This document shows positions 7,611 to 15,513 of a stretch of 34,430 nt of DNA, one piece after another. The position numbers and the translations under genes are program-made. The stretch covers positions 1 through 34,430 of the forward strand of contig JARFQU010000138.1 of NCBI GenBank assembly GCA_029287595.1, in the 5' to 3' direction. The number at the start of each line of letters is the position of its first letter. Within the stretch, counting starts at the first letter, position 1. Below the pieces are notes generated by a model. It searched no databases and was not told the DNA's origin. It saw nothing but the letters and a program-made list of their open reading frames with translations. Origin of the DNA: Halioglobus sp. Lineage in GTDB: Bacteria; Pseudomonadota; Gammaproteobacteria; Pseudomonadales; Halieaceae.

Positions 7611-8168
7611 ATGCAAGGTCTACTCACAAAAATGCTATTGCTGTCGGGGCTGCTGATTGCTGCCGGTTGTTCTTCCGTGCAGGTGGACGATTACGCCGAT
7701 AACAAGCCTGTGCTGGATCCACAGACCTTCTTTGATGGCCAGCTCAGCGCCCACGGGGTGATCAAGGACCGCGGCGGCAAGGTGATCCGCTATTTTAATG
7801 TGGATATCAAGGCCTACTGGCGCGACGGCATAGGGACTCTGGAAGAGGACTTCGTTTTTGATGACGGTGAACAGGACCGACGCGTATGGACATTGACGCC
7901 CTCAGGCAAGGATCGCTACATCGGCACTGCGGGGGATGTGGTGGGAGATGGTCAGGTCAGTATCGCGGGCAACAGCATGTTTCTGGATTATGTGCTGCGC
8001 ATCCCCTATGGCGACGGCACGCTGGACCTGCGCATCGACGATCGCATGTACCTGGTGAGTCCGGATGTGCTGATCAATGAATCCAGAATGATTAAATTCG
8101 GATTCGACGTAGGCGAAATCTTGCTGGTGATTCGCCGCGAGCCCGGCGCCGGGGCACAGGAGACCTAG
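7611..8168 (+). CDS. DUF3833 lipoprotein
   Basis: The 185-residue product has a lipoprotein signal (MQGLLTKMLLLSGLLIAAGC) with lipobox Ala-Ala-Gly-Cys, giving Ser-Ser at positions 2-3 after the lipidated cysteine; this predicts outer-membrane sorting. The body matches DUF3833: DPQTFFDGQLSAHGVIKDRGG, FNVDIKAYWRDGIGTLEEDF, DYVLRIPYGDGTLDLRIDD and MYLVSPDVLINES. That resembles lipocalin-like beta strands. Function unknown; such genes often sit near desaturases or SDRs. ATG 7611 is preferred to an upstream TTG at 7593 because it begins right at the signal. The last four bases overlap the stop of the convergent SDR gene. Confidence 0.88.
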   Translation: MQGLLTKMLLLSGLLIAAGCSSVQVDDYADNKPVLDPQTFFDGQLSAHGVIKDRGGKVIRYFNVDIKAYWRDGIGTLEEDFVFDDGEQDRRVWTLTPSGKDRYIGTAGDVVGDGQVSIAGNSMFLDYVLRIPYGDGTLDLRIDDRMYLVSPDVLINESRMIKFGFDVGEILLVIRREPGAGAQET

Positions 8169-8947
8169 GTCAGTCCCATCAGCTCCACGATGCCGTGGCT
8201 GTGTCCCGCGGTGTAACCCCCGTCTACGACCAGCGATTGGCCGGTAACATAAGACGCATCATCTGAGGCCAGGAAGGCCGCCGCGCCGGCTATTTCCCCG
8301 GCCTTGCCGAAACGCCCCAGCTTTATCTGTTTGGCAATATCCGCTTTGAAATCCGGCATGGAGTCCATCAGGCCGTTGAACATCGGTGTCTCGATGAAAC
8401 CGGGACAAATGGTGTTGCAGCGTATGCCCATGCGCCCGTAGTCGATAGCGACATTCTTGCTCAGCAATACCACGCCGCCCTTTGAAGCATTGTAGGCGCT
8501 ACCACCCTCGGTACCGTTGATACCCTCTACGCTGGCGATAGTGATAATACTGCCGCTGCGCCTGGCCATCATATTATCCAGTACTGCCTTGATCGACAGG
8601 AAGGTGCCCTTGAGATTGATGTCTATTACCCGGTCCCAGGCATCCTCCTCCAGCATATTGACGGGCCCGCCGTCGCCTATGCCGGCTGCGGTGACCAGAA
8701 TATCGACCCGGTCAAGCTCCCCGACAGTAGTCGCGACAATCGCCTGCAGTTCGCCGGCGTTGGTCACATCCGCCAAATGGAGTTTACTGGCCGGTGACAG
8801 TGAGCTTACCGATTCCCATTCATCACAGCCCTGGCGGTCGATACCGATCACGGTTGCGCCGTCAGCGGCATAGCGCTGCGCGCAGGCCAGGCCGATGCCG
8901 GACGCCGCGCCGGTGACGATCGCCACCTTGTTTTCGAGATTACTCAT
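8165..8947 (-). CDS. Classical SDR-family NAD(P)-dependent oxidoreductase
   Basis: The 260-residue classical short-chain dehydrogenase oxidises or reduces a hydroxyl/keto group. Its motifs are complete: TGAASGIG cofactor loop (12-19), Asp37 at the end of the second strand (favours NAD over NADP), TAAG-like AAGIG (88-92), and catalytic Ser139, Tyr152 and Lys156 in ASVEGINGTEGGSAYNASKGG, followed by CPGFIETPM. It starts ten bases after the Baeyer-Villiger monooxygenase on the same strand and is surely co-transcribed. In such pairs the SDR turns an alcohol into the ketone used by the oxygenase. Which alcohol is unknown. Confidence 0.93.
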   Translation of the reverse strand: MSNLENKVAIVTGAASGIGLACAQRYAADGATVIGIDRQGCDEWESVSSLSPASKLHLADVTNAGELQAIVATTVGELDRVDILVTAAGIGDGGPVNMLEEDAWDRVIDINLKGTFLSIKAVLDNMMARRSGSIITIASVEGINGTEGGSAYNASKGGVVLLSKNVAIDYGRMGIRCNTICPGFIETPMFNGLMDSMPDFKADIAKQIKLGRFGKAGEIAGAAAFLASDDASYVTGQSLVVDGGYTAGHSHGIVELMGLT

Positions 8948-8957
8948 GGCAGATTCC

Positions 8958-10895
8958 TCAAATCAGTTTGTAGTCGCCGGGATCGACCTGTTTGGTCCAG
9001 CGCCACATATCAATAATCTTCCAGGGCCACAGCAGGGTCACATGACCCTGCTTGTTCTGGTAGTAGCTGTGAACTTTGGGGTGCTCCCAGATTAATTTTG
9101 CGTGCTGCTGGCGAAAACGCCGCTGGTAGTCCTGGTGAGCCTCCTCGGTGCACTCCAGTGCTTTATCGCCGGACTGCAGCAGCAGTTTGATGCACTCCAT
9201 GGTATAGCGCATCTGGCACTCACCGTTAAACACCAGGCTGCCGCCAAAGGCGAGGTTGGTGCCGGGACCGAACATGCAGTAAAAGTTGGGGAAGCCGTTG
9301 ACCGTTATGCCCAGGTAAGCCGATGGCTCTTCCGACCAGGTTTCTGACAACAGCTGTCCGCCGCGACCGCGGATTTCCATAGGCCACAGGAACTGGTCTG
9401 TCTTGAAGCCGGTGGCATAAATAATGATGTCAGCGGGGAAGAACTCACCGTTATTTGCGATTACGCCTTCTGTGGTCACCTCGCTGATGCCCTGGGCTTC
9501 CAGGGTGACGTTGTCACGCTGTAGGGCTCCCAGCCAACTGCCATTGTCCTGCAGCGTGCGCCGGCCCATTGGCGGGTAGTCCGGCAGCACCTTGAGCAAC
9601 AGCTCTTCATTGTCGCTGACCTGGCCGCGGATATAGTCGCTGAACATCTGGTAGACGAAGTCGTTCATTTCGTTGACCGAGCGCTCCTGGTGCGGCCACT
9701 CGGGGTCCACCACCACCGTGTCATAGGCGCCGTCACAGGCACACCAGAACAGCAGGAAGCGGAACCAGCGGGTGTAAAAAGGCAGGTGCTCCAGGCACCA
9801 TTTTTTACCTTCCGGGACCTTTTCGTGATAGATGGGGTTCTCGAACATCCAGGGTGCGACACGTTGGAATACCGTCAGCTGGGCAACGTCTGCGGCGATT
9901 GTGGGTACTATCTGGAACGCGCTGGCCCCGGCGCCGACCACGATTACCCGCTTGCCGTGATAATCCATGTCAGTGTCCCAGTCCGCGGAGTGGCACCACT
10001 GGCCCTGGAATTCTTCCACCCCGGGGACATCCGGTAGTTTCGGTCGGTTTAGTTGCCCCACGGCGCTGATCACCGAGTTGACCACATGAGTTTCGCTGTT
10101 ACCGCTGGTATCCAGGGTGTCGACCGTCCACAAATTCGTGTCCTCGTCGTATACCGCCCGGGTGACCTCGGTATTCAGGCGAAACCTGTCCTGCAGTTGG
10201 TGATTGCTCACCACGTCCTCGAAGTATTTCCTCAGTTCCGGTTGTTGCGCGAAGTACTGGGTCCAGTGATGTGCCGGTTCGAAGGAGTAACAGTACAGGT
10301 GATTGCTGACGTCCACGCGAGCGCCGGGGTAGCGGTTCTCAAACCAGGTGCCCCCTACCGAGCTGTTTTTCTCGATCACCACAAAGGGCAGGCCTGCTTC
10401 CTGCAGTCGCACCGCCGCCAGCACACCGGACATGCCGCCACCGATCACCAGCACCTTGTGCTGTTCACGGTGCTGCTGCGGCACCTCGGAGCCCCAGTTG
10501 TCGCTGCGCTGGTCGCGACCATCCAGTTCCATTTCTTCGAGCATCATCGGCAGGTATTCTTCAGGCACCTCCTGGGCGACGAAGAAATTCATCATGCGGT
10601 GGATGGTGTCCCTGCCCGGAGGGGGTGGCAGCTGGCAGCCGCCGTCGCGAAATGTTTTGATGACCTGCAGCGCCTGGGCGCGCACAGTGGCCTTGTCCTC
10701 CTCAGACATATAACCCTGGTATTCGTTGATATAAGCGCCCGCCGGACGGATGGCACCTTCGAGCAGGCTCGCATCGCCGCTCATATGAATCATGCTCATC
10801 ATCAGGGTGGGGATGCTGGCGTCCTGCAGCGCCCTGGCGATGAGCTCGTCGTCTGCTGGGATGTCAAAGCTGCTGCTGAAACCGGTCTGGGACAT
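8958..10895 (-). CDS. Flavin-containing Baeyer-Villiger-type monooxygenase
   Basis: The 645-residue enzyme inserts one oxygen of O2 next to a carbonyl, using FAD and NADPH. It has the FAD Rossmann motif VLVIGGGMSG (148-157), SVGGTWFENRYPG with NHLYCYSF, the Baeyer-Villiger signature FQGQWCHSADWD (296-307, pattern FxGxxxHxxxW), the NADPH motif GAGASA (321-326) and the C-terminal ATGF. A helical extension of about 140 residues precedes the FAD domain, as in 4-hydroxyacetophenone monooxygenase, which has about the same length. It is followed after ten bases by an SDR and preceded by DUF1330 and AraC genes. The substrate is a ketone, possibly aromatic, cyclic or steroid; unassigned. Confidence 0.92.
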   Translation of the reverse strand: MSQTGFSSSFDIPADDELIARALQDASIPTLMMSMIHMSGDASLLEGAIRPAGAYINEYQGYMSEEDKATVRAQALQVIKTFRDGGCQLPPPPGRDTIHRMMNFFVAQEVPEEYLPMMLEEMELDGRDQRSDNWGSEVPQQHREQHKVLVIGGGMSGVLAAVRLQEAGLPFVVIEKNSSVGGTWFENRYPGARVDVSNHLYCYSFEPAHHWTQYFAQQPELRKYFEDVVSNHQLQDRFRLNTEVTRAVYDEDTNLWTVDTLDTSGNSETHVVNSVISAVGQLNRPKLPDVPGVEEFQGQWCHSADWDTDMDYHGKRVIVVGAGASAFQIVPTIAADVAQLTVFQRVAPWMFENPIYHEKVPEGKKWCLEHLPFYTRWFRFLLFWCACDGAYDTVVVDPEWPHQERSVNEMNDFVYQMFSDYIRGQVSDNEELLLKVLPDYPPMGRRTLQDNGSWLGALQRDNVTLEAQGISEVTTEGVIANNGEFFPADIIIYATGFKTDQFLWPMEIRGRGGQLLSETWSEEPSAYLGITVNGFPNFYCMFGPGTNLAFGGSLVFNGECQMRYTMECIKLLLQSGDKALECTEEAHQDYQRRFRQQHAKLIWEHPKVHSYYQNKQGHVTLLWPWKIIDMWRWTKQVDPGDYKLI

Positions 10896-10997
10896 CGGCT
10901 TTTCTCCGGGTGGTGCGAATGATATAGCTTCGGAGTATGCACCTATCGCTGTGCGCAGGTGGCAGCGATTGCGGCCTTATCGCGATTTATTCGAGCA

Positions 10998-11014
10998 GGT
11001 TTAAGATTTTAACC
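10998..11014. promoter_or_regulatory. Imperfect palindrome upstream of the monooxygenase gene
   Basis: GGTTTAAGATTTTAACC is a near-palindrome in the 194-base gap between the DUF1330 gene and the monooxygenase start (10895). It sits about 105 bases before that start. Seven of eight positions pair, counting one G-T. It could be an operator or part of an upstream promoter for the monooxygenase-SDR pair, but AraC proteins usually bind direct repeats, so the link to the neighbouring AraC gene is not supported. Confidence 0.25.
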
Positions 11015-11089
11015 TTCCACATTGCCGGCGCCGTTAGAGCAATTCAGGTGGACCGGTGTCAAATGCCGGCTGGGGTTTGCGCGGTATCG

Positions 11090-11494
11090 CTAAAGCTCCT
11101 GGTGGGCGATAAGCCGGGAGTCCTCCAGGGCGGCGGTGCGGTGGTGGCTGATCGCCTGGTATTCAGGTGAAGACACCATGTCGATGAAGGCCTGTGCACT
11201 GGGGTAACGTACCAGTATCGCCAGGTGCCAGTCCTTGTCCTGGGGGCCAATCAGCATGCCGGCGGGGCGCCCCTGCCATACCGGAGCCGCTCCGCAGGCC
11301 TCCAGCAAGGGAGCGACGGCTTTGCCGTAACGCCCGAACGCCTCACCGCCAGAGCAGGGCTGGGCATTATCTTCTGGTTGATACTCGGCTTGAGGCCGGA
11401 ATTTGAGCAGGTTGAGCATCACCACCGGCTGGTCAGCGGGGTAGGAGTCCAGGAAGGCCTTGATGTGCTGCTGTTCGGCTTGGATATAGTTCAT
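11090..11494 (-). CDS. DUF1330 family protein (dimeric alpha-beta barrel)
   Basis: The 134-residue small protein has a dimeric alpha/beta-barrel fold like YciI or antibiotic monooxygenases. Typical features are VVMLNLLKFRPQAEY (about 24-38), GGEAFGRYGKAVAPLLEACGA, and the C-terminal LVRYPSAQAFIDMVSSPEYQAISHHRTAALEDSRLI. These match the DUF1330 pattern well. Many members sit beside catabolic genes, but no reaction is proven. It lies 66 bases after the AraC regulator and 194 bases before the monooxygenase, on the same strand. A role with the oxygenase substrate is plausible; a monooxygenase activity by itself is not demonstrated. Confidence 0.85.
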   Translation of the reverse strand: MNYIQAEQQHIKAFLDSYPADQPVVMLNLLKFRPQAEYQPEDNAQPCSGGEAFGRYGKAVAPLLEACGAAPVWQGRPAGMLIGPQDKDWHLAILVRYPSAQAFIDMVSSPEYQAISHHRTAALEDSRLIAHQEL

Positions 11495-11560
11495 GAGTGC
11501 GCTCCTTTGATGTTCGTGCAGTCTGGCAAATACCGGCCACCGGTGTGGATATGAGGGGCA

Positions 11561-12616
11561 TCATACATTTAGCGAACCCTGGCTGTCCCCGTTTTGCCCC
11601 CCGGATTTCCGGAACTCCCCCGGTGAACAACCCTCTCGTTTGCGAAAGGCGCGACGGAAATTGGCGGTATCCTGGTAGCCCAGCGCCGCTGCAACGGCCT
11701 CTACGGTGAAGTCGGTTTCGGCAAGATACAGGCGGGCCCAGTGTTGTAATACCTCCGCTTTGATATCTCTGAAACTGGTGCCTTCCAGCTGCAGGCGCCT
11801 ATTCAAGGTGCGCTCCGATAAGTGCAGCCTTTCGAGGATGGTGTGCTGTGCCGGCAGGGGTGGCTCGAAGGAGTGCAGCAGGGCAGTAATATGCTGCGTA
11901 AAGGGGTTATCTGACTGGGCGCTTTGCTCGTTCATGCGCTGCACCAGGTGGAACTGCGCCTGGTTCCATGTTTCTGCGTCGAAATAGGGGGATCTCAGGT
12001 CCAGCCACGGGTGGGGTATCTCTACAGTGGTTTGCTCATGGTCGAAGCTTAGTGCGCTGTGCATGCAGCGCTGGTACGCCTGGGGGTACCCGGGGTTGGC
12101 GAATGAGAAACGGTATTGCGCATTGTCCAGGGGTAATCCTGTGAGCATCTCCACGTAGTTCTGGATAAACAGCACGGCGGTCTCGCAATGGAACCGTTCC
12201 GCTTCGCCCAGCGGCACCAGGTAGCGAAAGCGCACCGACAGGCAGTGCAGGCTGGACACCAGTTCTATCCTGATGTAGGAGGCGTGCAGCCTGGCAAAAC
12301 TCTCCATCACCTGCAGGCCTTCGCGCACGGTCGGTGCGGTTGCCGCCGCCCCGCCAATCGGGCCCAGGGCAGCCACGTTGGTGTGCCGTCCTATCATCAA
12401 TCCCAGGGTTTCATCGCCAGTATATTGACGCGCGTTTTCCAGCAGCCTGAGGAAATCTCCCACGATGATTGCGTTGCCACTCTCCAGCTCGGTGCGAGTC
12501 AACGGCGTGCCGTCGAACAGTGGTTCTGGCGCGAGACCGCGCTGCAGGCAGTCGCGCAATAAGAAACAGGCGTGCACAGGGCTGATAGTATAAAAAGTGC
12601 TGGATACATCATTCAT
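11561..12616 (-). CDS. AraC-family transcriptional regulator
   Basis: The 351-residue regulator has an N-terminal Arabinose_bd-like sensor domain (about 20-210, with the segment LGLMIGRHTNVAALGPIGGAA) and a C-terminal AraC DNA-binding domain of two helix-turn-helix units (about 240-335): HLSERTLNRRLQLEGTSFRDI, then VEAVAAALGYQDTANFRRAFRKREGCSPGEFR. This is the OruR-like subgroup that often controls catabolic operons. It is upstream of DUF1330, monooxygenase and SDR on the same strand and divergent from the desaturase gene (102 bases between starts), so either could be its target. The inducer is not predictable. Confidence 0.91.
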   Translation of the reverse strand: MNDVSSTFYTISPVHACFLLRDCLQRGLAPEPLFDGTPLTRTELESGNAIIVGDFLRLLENARQYTGDETLGLMIGRHTNVAALGPIGGAAATAPTVREGLQVMESFARLHASYIRIELVSSLHCLSVRFRYLVPLGEAERFHCETAVLFIQNYVEMLTGLPLDNAQYRFSFANPGYPQAYQRCMHSALSFDHEQTTVEIPHPWLDLRSPYFDAETWNQAQFHLVQRMNEQSAQSDNPFTQHITALLHSFEPPLPAQHTILERLHLSERTLNRRLQLEGTSFRDIKAEVLQHWARLYLAETDFTVEAVAAALGYQDTANFRRAFRKREGCSPGEFRKSGGQNGDSQGSLNV

Positions 12617-12718
12617 TGGCGGATTATGACACCCTTATGGCGTGTAATACACTCACTTCGAACCCGGCGCTGGCGCATTATGTGGCCATTCTTATGACGC
12701 TTTGCAGGGAGCACCGAT

Positions 12719-13609
12719 ATGCGAACCAACGACCAACAGGATCTGGCGGCGCTAGATGCAGCCAAACGCTACATGGGCGACTTTGCCTGGCCGACGGTGC
12801 TGCTGGGCGTGGGTACTGTGCTGGCCTACCTGATAACACCGCTGCTGGTGGTGATGGGTGTCTTACCTGTATTACTTGGCGTAGGACTGATGTCAGTGCT
12901 TACTTACATAGCGTATACGGCACTCCACGATGCTGCCCACGGGTCTATTTCCGGAAGTCACAAGCAGCTGCGCTGGCTCAATGAGCTGGTGGGCTACCTC
13001 AGCGCCTGGGTGTTGATGATCCCCCTGACGGCGCATCGGCACGAGCACCTGGCACATCACCGAAACACCAATCGGGAAGACGATCCGGATAGGGTGGTGG
13101 CGGACATGGCCAAGTCTCCCCTTCACGCCGCCAGGGCGGCCATTCGGGTTACGGCCGGACAGTATCGTTATTACCTGGCAAATCGTTGGGGTAAGGGGCC
13201 GCGCTCCCAGGATGTGTATTTCTGCCTGGAAATCCTGTTGGCGCTGGCACCGCGGCTGGCCTTTTTGGCCGCGGGCTTCTGGGTTGAGGGACTGCTGTTG
13301 TTTGTTCTTTCGGGTGTTTTTGGTATTGCGCTATTGATGTACCTGTTTGCCTATGTGGTGCACACGCCGCATGCTGCCGTGGGCCGTTATGTTGATACCT
13401 CCACCTTCATCGTCCCTGGTAAGTTGGGCAATCTGGTCACGGTGCTGTGGGGTTACCAGAATTATCACTCCATACATCACCTTTTTCCGCGCGTACCCTT
13501 TTATCGATATGCGGATTTGTTCGCGGAGATTGAGGACATCATGATTGCCAAGGGCGCGCCAATTCACAGGCTGTATACTGGGGGCAAGATCGGTGTGGTA
13601 AACCACTAG
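12719..13609 (+). CDS. Membrane fatty acid desaturase / carotenoid hydroxylase-type di-iron protein
   Basis: The 296-residue integral membrane protein belongs to the fatty acid desaturase superfamily, which uses a histidine-coordinated di-iron site. Three histidine boxes are present: HDAAH (70-74), HRHEHLAHH (106-114) and HSIHH (250-254). Hydrophobic stretches surround them: [21 protein letters not shown] (27-47), the segment near 90-104, and 170-212. The last box sits in [17 protein letters not shown], which recalls CrtR-type beta-carotene hydroxylases as much as lipid desaturases. It could act on a fatty acid or on a carotenoid. The 23-base gap to the pterin dehydratase gene suggests co-transcription. 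It is divergent from AraC. Confidence 0.85.
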   Translation: MRTNDQQDLAALDAAKRYMGDFAWPTVLLGVGTVLAYLITPLLVVMGVLPVLLGVGLMSVLTYIAYTALHDAAHGSISGSHKQLRWLNELVGYLSAWVLMIPLTAHRHEHLAHHRNTNREDDPDRVVADMAKSPLHAARAAIRVTAGQYRYYLANRWGKGPRSQDVYFCLEILLALAPRLAFLAAGFWVEGLLLFVLSGVFGIALLMYLFAYVVHTPHAAVGRYVDTSTFIVPGKLGNLVTVLWGYQNYHSIHHLFPRVPFYRYADLFAEIEDIMIAKGAPIHRLYTGGKIGVVNH

Positions 13610-13632
13610 AGACATCTCTCGGGGAGGTAGGC

Positions 13633-13920
13633 ATGCGGCCGGTAAAATTGACTCCAAGCGATATACAGCAGCAGCTGATGCAGCACCCCCAATGGCGCCT
13701 GGAGCAGGAAAAGCTGTCCCGTAGCATCGTCTTCAAGGATTTTAATGAGGCCTTTGGCTTTATGTCACGAGTGGCGCTGCTGGCGGAAGCGATGAACCAT
13801 CACCCGGAGTGGTTCAATGTCTGGAACCGGGTGGATATCCAGCTGACCACCCATGATGCGGGCGGGATTTCGGCTCTGGACTTTGAACTGGCGGCAAAGA
13901 TAGACGCTTTATTACCCTGA
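13633..13920 (+). CDS. phhB: 4a-hydroxytetrahydrobiopterin dehydratase (pterin carbinolamine dehydratase)
   Basis: The 95-residue enzyme recycles tetrahydropterin cofactor by dehydrating 4a-hydroxytetrahydrobiopterin; the protein also serves in molybdopterin and other pterin contexts. The signature is intact: [20 protein letters not shown] with catalytic His56, His57 and His74, plus the N-terminal W (21) and F (34). Length is typical. ATG 13633 follows GGGGAGG at seven bases. Phenylalanine hydroxylase is not in the window, so the partner is unknown. Symbol given by analogy. Confidence 0.9.
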   Translation: MRPVKLTPSDIQQQLMQHPQWRLEQEKLSRSIVFKDFNEAFGFMSRVALLAEAMNHHPEWFNVWNRVDIQLTTHDAGGISALDFELAAKIDALLP

Positions 13921-13956
13921 GCGCCCAGCCCTCCGGATGTATCCAGTCAGCAGATC

Positions 13957-14649
13957 CTACTTGTATTGATTTTGCAGGAAACCGACCAGCCTGTCGGCCC
14001 AGCGCCCTATGATGCGATTGGCATCCGCCATATTGCTGACACTGTTACTCCAGGAGATCCTGCCACCCGCATTGCGCACGGATTGCCGGTCTGCGGCCCG
14101 TCCCAGGATGTCGCCGGTTACGGAATCAAATAATTCGATATAGAGCGTTGCCGCGCCAGTCGAGGCGGTGAAGGTGCGAGTCCTGCCGGCTGCCATGGTA
14201 TCGGGTGCCGTCACGTCCAGGTCGATTATCGCCGGGCGCAGTAACAATACGTCATCGTCCATCACATCAACCACGGCATAGCCGGCGGCCTCCAGCCTTT
14301 CGCTGAACACGCGTTCGAATAGTGTGGCAACGTCCGCCTTTATACGCTCCATATCCCGGGTGCTGATATTGCGCGTCCGGCTGCGATTCTGGTCCCGTTG
14401 CCAATTACTGCGAAAGGCGACAAAAGGTTCCATGATGGCCACCCGCTTGAACACGCTGAAGTCCGCTTCGGGATTGATGTAAGCCATAGCGACCTTGGGG
14501 TCCTCTACGGGCACCAGGTCATCAAACGCGATGTTCACTGCTGCTGCAGCCGGTTTATCCTCTGCATGGGCAGCGAAATTCAGGTTTAACAGCGTGAAAG
14601 CCGCCAGTAGGGCGAGCGGAATCCTGCTGGTGTAACCGAGCGGGCGCAT
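13957..14649 (-). CDS. DUF3313-type exported protein
   Basis: The 230-residue product has a signal peptide (MRPLGYTSRIPLALLAAFTL, then LNLNFAAHAED) and a body like DUF3313: FSVFKRVAIMEPFVAFR (about 65-82), FERVFSERLEAAGYAVVD, LRPAIIDLDVTAPDT, a beta-rich AATLYIELFDSVTGDILGRAAD, and a C-terminal WADRLVGFLQNQ. Function unknown; the family is periplasmic or lipoprotein-like. ATG 14649 is chosen over 14688 because GGAG lies six bases ahead and the signal starts there. The N-terminal residues form a classic Sec signal without a lipobox cysteine. Confidence 0.78.
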   Translation of the reverse strand: MRPLGYTSRIPLALLAAFTLLNLNFAAHAEDKPAAAAVNIAFDDLVPVEDPKVAMAYINPEADFSVFKRVAIMEPFVAFRSNWQRDQNRSRTRNISTRDMERIKADVATLFERVFSERLEAAGYAVVDVMDDDVLLLRPAIIDLDVTAPDTMAAGRTRTFTASTGAATLYIELFDSVTGDILGRAADRQSVRNAGGRISWSNSVSNMADANRIIGRWADRLVGFLQNQYK

Positions 14650-14725
14650 AAATGTCTCCAGGAATTTTGCGTTAAGCGCTAGGGTCAATAGTAGGAGAGC
14701 CGCCCGTGTATCGCAACATGCCCTG

Positions 14726-15307
14726 TTATCTCCGCGGAGAGACCATAGGGCGCATTAATTGCGAATTCGAACCCCGGTTGATGTTACTTTCGGGCTGCAC
14801 TCGCGGCCGGTGATCTATGCCCGGGCGTATCGGGGGTCTGGCGATGGGGTGTTCCGGTCTGGGCCGGTAGTCAGGGCGCCAGGGAGCGCTGCCATAATAG
14901 TCCCTGCGGCGAATGCTGCGGCTGCTGCTGGTATAGATCGGGGGATAGTAGTCAGCGTAGCCTGAGTCGTAGGACGGCGGCGTCTGTTGCTGCTGCCACT
15001 GATTGTCGCCCTGTATCTCCCGCATCTGGGCGCGGTGTTTTTCCCGCTCGCGCCGGTCATCTGCCATACGATCGGTGGTCTCGCGCATATCATCCAGGCG
15101 TCGCTGCGCTTCCTGGGCATCCTGTGGCGGGGGAGTGGCGATCTGGAAGCTTTCCGCGTCGGGGTCCCCCTCGGGAGGGCTGTCGGAAAAACTTACCACG
15201 CCGTCGTCGTCCACGCTCTTGTAGACCGTGGCACCGAGGGCTGACAGACTGTAAAAGCATAAAACCGCTGCTGTCAGCCAATGTGTTCCCAATAATTTAA
15301 TGTTCAT
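14726..15307 (-). CDS. DUF4124 exported protein
   Basis: The 193-residue product begins with a signal peptide (MNIKLLGTHWLTAAVLCFYS, cleavage near ALGA) followed by the DUF4124 motif ATVYKSVDDDGVVSFSDSPPEGD (residues about 26-48), a small beta domain of unknown function common in gammaproteobacteria. The rest is a helical charged region (QEAQRRLDDMRETTDRMAD, coiled-coil-like) and a proline/arginine-rich, low-complexity C-terminus. The latter suggests a cell-envelope or peptidoglycan-contacting tail. The start has only a weak distant ribosome site. Function unknown. Confidence 0.85.
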   Translation of the reverse strand: MNIKLLGTHWLTAAVLCFYSLSALGATVYKSVDDDGVVSFSDSPPEGDPDAESFQIATPPPQDAQEAQRRLDDMRETTDRMADDRREREKHRAQMREIQGDNQWQQQQTPPSYDSGYADYYPPIYTSSSRSIRRRDYYGSAPWRPDYRPRPEHPIARPPIRPGIDHRPRVQPESNINRGSNSQLMRPMVSPRR

Positions 15308-15513
15308 CGTTGTCAGTATAGATCAGCTCCAGTAAATACGGCCAGGCCGACGTCTGGCCCGCAACTATTTGGCAGCTCCGCGTGTAATGAGTTCCGTTCA
15401 GTATAAAACAGCATTGTTAACTGTTCGTCATTTGACGGTGTGTAAACTGTATGCTGCACTGGTAGCAGCGCAAACCTTTGGCTTGCGTATCACTTTTGGG
15501 AAAGCAATAACAC

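Noticed and set aside
10053..10922. Plus-strand frame (289 codons) opposite the monooxygenase
   Set aside because: Antisense of a well supported monooxygenase; composition is typical of a shadow frame.
15340..15359. Inverted repeat GGCCAG/CTGGCC between the DUF4124 and transporter genes
   Set aside because: Six-base arms with an eight-base centre, GC-rich context, no thymine run and no adjacent regulator.
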